DNA of 30,153 bases from DATILI01 sp035476635 (lineage in GTDB: Bacteria; Pseudomonadota; Gammaproteobacteria; Burkholderiales; Burkholderiaceae_C), in contig DATILI010000142.1 in the NCBI GenBank assembly GCA_035476635.1, positions 1 to 30,153 on the forward strand. Direction: 5' to 3'. Below the pieces are notes generated by a model that saw only the letters and a list, made by a program, of their open reading frames with translations, did not search any database and was not told the DNA's origin. Of the stretch, positions 28,335 through 30,153 are shown one piece after another; within the stretch, counting starts at the first letter, position 1; each line of letters begins with the position of its first letter. The translations under genes and the position numbers were made by a program.

Positions 28335-29267
28335 CTATTCTTTTCTCAGCGATGCGGCCACCGACTTGACCCGCTCGCGCAGCCACTTGGCCGAATTGGA
28401 TGCATGTGTGCGCTCATGCCAGAGCTGGTAGTACATCAGCCGCGGAAAATCCACTGGACACTCCAAAATCTTGAGGGGCAGTTGATCCACATATCGCTCG
28501 CAATACTGGCGCCCGGTCGTCATCACCAGCAAGCTCGATGCCACCATGGCCGGGATCAGGCCGAAATGCGGACAGCGGGCAGTGATATTGCGCTGCAGGC
28601 CCAGCGCGTCCAGGTGTTCATCGATCACGCCCTTGGCCCCGGGGTGCGTGGGCGTGGGGGCGATGTGCTCGGCCTCCAGCCAGCTCGCCATGTCCCATTT
28701 GCGGCGCACCGCCGGGTGGTCCCTGGCCACGAGGCAGACCACTTCGTCGGCAAAAAGGCGGCCCATGTGCAGGTCGTCCGGCGCGGTGAGCCAGTTGCCG
28801 ATCACCACATCCACATCGCCTTGTGCCAGGTGTTCGTGGTAGTCGGAATCAGCCGACAGCGGATGGATTTCGATGTGGCACAGCGGCGCCTGCGTCTTGA
28901 TCTGCGCCACCAGTTGCGGCAGGAACAGCGGGTCGAGATAGTCGCTGGCCGCCACGCGGAACGTGTTGGTCGCCGATTTCGGCTCGAAGCCGCGCGCCCC
29001 GGTGAACAACACTTCGGCGGCGCGCAAAATGCTTGCACTGGGCTCGATCATGCGCAGCGCGGCATCGGTAGGCACCATGCCGGAGCCCGAGCGCACCAAA
29101 AGCGGGTCGCCGGAGAGGTCGCGCAGGCGCTTCAAAGCAGCGCTCACCGCTGGCTGGTGCATGCCCAGGCGGATAGCTGCTCTTGAAACGCTGCGTTCAG
29201 TCAACACGGTATGCAAGACCCTGATTAGATGGAGGTCTATCTTGTCGAAAAGCGCTTGGTCTCTCAT
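28335..29267 (-). CDS. LysR-family transcriptional regulator, probable purine-catabolism regulator
   Basis: A 310-residue LysR regulator. The N-terminal winged helix-turn-helix covers about residues 10-70 (SVSRAAIRLGMHQPAVSAALKRLRD), followed by the co-inducer-binding domain from about 95 (ATNTFRVAASDYLDPLFLP, GDVDVVIGNW). It is divergent from xdhA with 89 bases between and is immediately upstream of the importer genes in the same direction. This is the classic layout for a LysR protein controlling both sides in response to a pathway compound, here perhaps xanthine, hypoxanthine or urate (inferred). The ATG at 29267 has AGG directly against it and no well-spaced ribosome site, so the translation signal is weak. 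Confidence 0.95.
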   Translation of the reverse strand: MRDQALFDKIDLHLIRVLHTVLTERSVSRAAIRLGMHQPAVSAALKRLRDLSGDPLLVRSGSGMVPTDAALRMIEPSASILRAAEVLFTGARGFEPKSATNTFRVAASDYLDPLFLPQLVAQIKTQAPLCHIEIHPLSADSDYHEHLAQGDVDVVIGNWLTAPDDLHMGRLFADEVVCLVARDHPAVRRKWDMASWLEAEHIAPTPTHPGAKGVIDEHLDALGLQRNITARCPHFGLIPAMVASSLLVMTTGRQYCERYVDQLPLKILECPVDFPRLMYYQLWHERTHASNSAKWLRERVKSVAASLRKE

Positions 29268-29356
29268 ACCTGTGGGTGCATTCGTGTCATATGCCCAGGC
29301 TTATGCTGCAGTGTGGGCTGTTGCTCTACTCTCGCGCACACAAGGATAATTTTGAT
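29268..29356. promoter_or_regulatory. Divergent LysR / xdhA promoter region
   Basis: The 89-base region should hold the promoters of both genes and the LysR sites. A dyad GCCCA (29293-29297) with TGGGC (29314-29318) is a weak candidate binding site. For xdhA, GATAAT at 29345-29350 looks like a -10 box with TTGCTC 18 bases upstream. It would put the transcript start at the ATG itself and overlaps AAGGA at 29342-29346, the only ribosome-site candidate. Confidence 0.45.

Positions 29357-30153
<797 letters not shown>

Noticed and set aside
26711..28369. A 552-residue plus-strand frame over the ABC ATPase
   Set aside because: Antisense to a complete double ATPase and rich in His/Gln/Arg as expected of a shadow.
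29268..29356. A purine or xanthine riboswitch (such as the NMT1 type) before xdhA
   Set aside because: The gap is short and I saw no paired structure that I could match to a known purine riboswitch; a covariance-model search would be decisive.

Overview
The window looks like ordinary chromosome from a GC-rich betaproteobacterium of the order Burkholderiales, most likely family Comamonadaceae (Polaromonas, Variovorax, Rhodoferax or Acidovorax type). I infer this from protein character, the long AcnA, the gene neighbourhoods and the strong GC bias. It is gene-dense: 26 protein genes, no tRNA, rRNA, insertion sequence, prophage or CRISPR array seen, and no gene-free stretch longer than about 180 bases.

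Left part (1-18.2 kb), mostly housekeeping. A membrane PAS-GGDEF-EAL cyclic-di-GMP protein runs off the left edge. It is followed by aconitase AcnA with an unusual Pro/Ala-rich insertion, then a four-helix membrane protein divergent from an XRE/MmyB-type regulator with a clear palindrome between them, and a solitary molybdopterin oxidoreductase. Next come a CNNM/CorC-type membrane protein, a small membrane protein, ApaH, an RhlE-type RNA helicase whose stop overlaps that of apaH, a SulP transporter fused to STAS and cyclic-nucleotide-binding domains, a YpfJ-type zinc metallopeptidase, pyroglutamyl peptidase, and two small overlapping unknown genes.

Right part (18.4-30.2 kb), a purine acquisition and breakdown locus with dcd at its edge. 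On the minus strand are dCTP deaminase, guanine deaminase and a BMP-family binding protein. Then, after two small plus-strand unknown genes, comes an adenosine-deaminase-family enzyme that looks like an adenine deaminase. After that is a complete BMP-type ABC importer (lipoprotein binding protein, two permeases, double ATPase) and a LysR regulator divergent from xdhA, the small subunit of xanthine dehydrogenase, which runs off the right edge. The inferred logic is import of purine bases or nucleosides, deamination of adenine to hypoxanthine and of guanine to xanthine, and oxidation by XdhAB to urate, under LysR control.

No clearly novel defence or mobile system is visible. The best leads are the two small unknown genes at 21.7-22.3 kb (the first behind a sigma-54-like promoter), the second BMP protein paired with guanine deaminase, the SulP-STAS-cNMP fusion, the XRE palindrome and the orphan Mo-enzyme.
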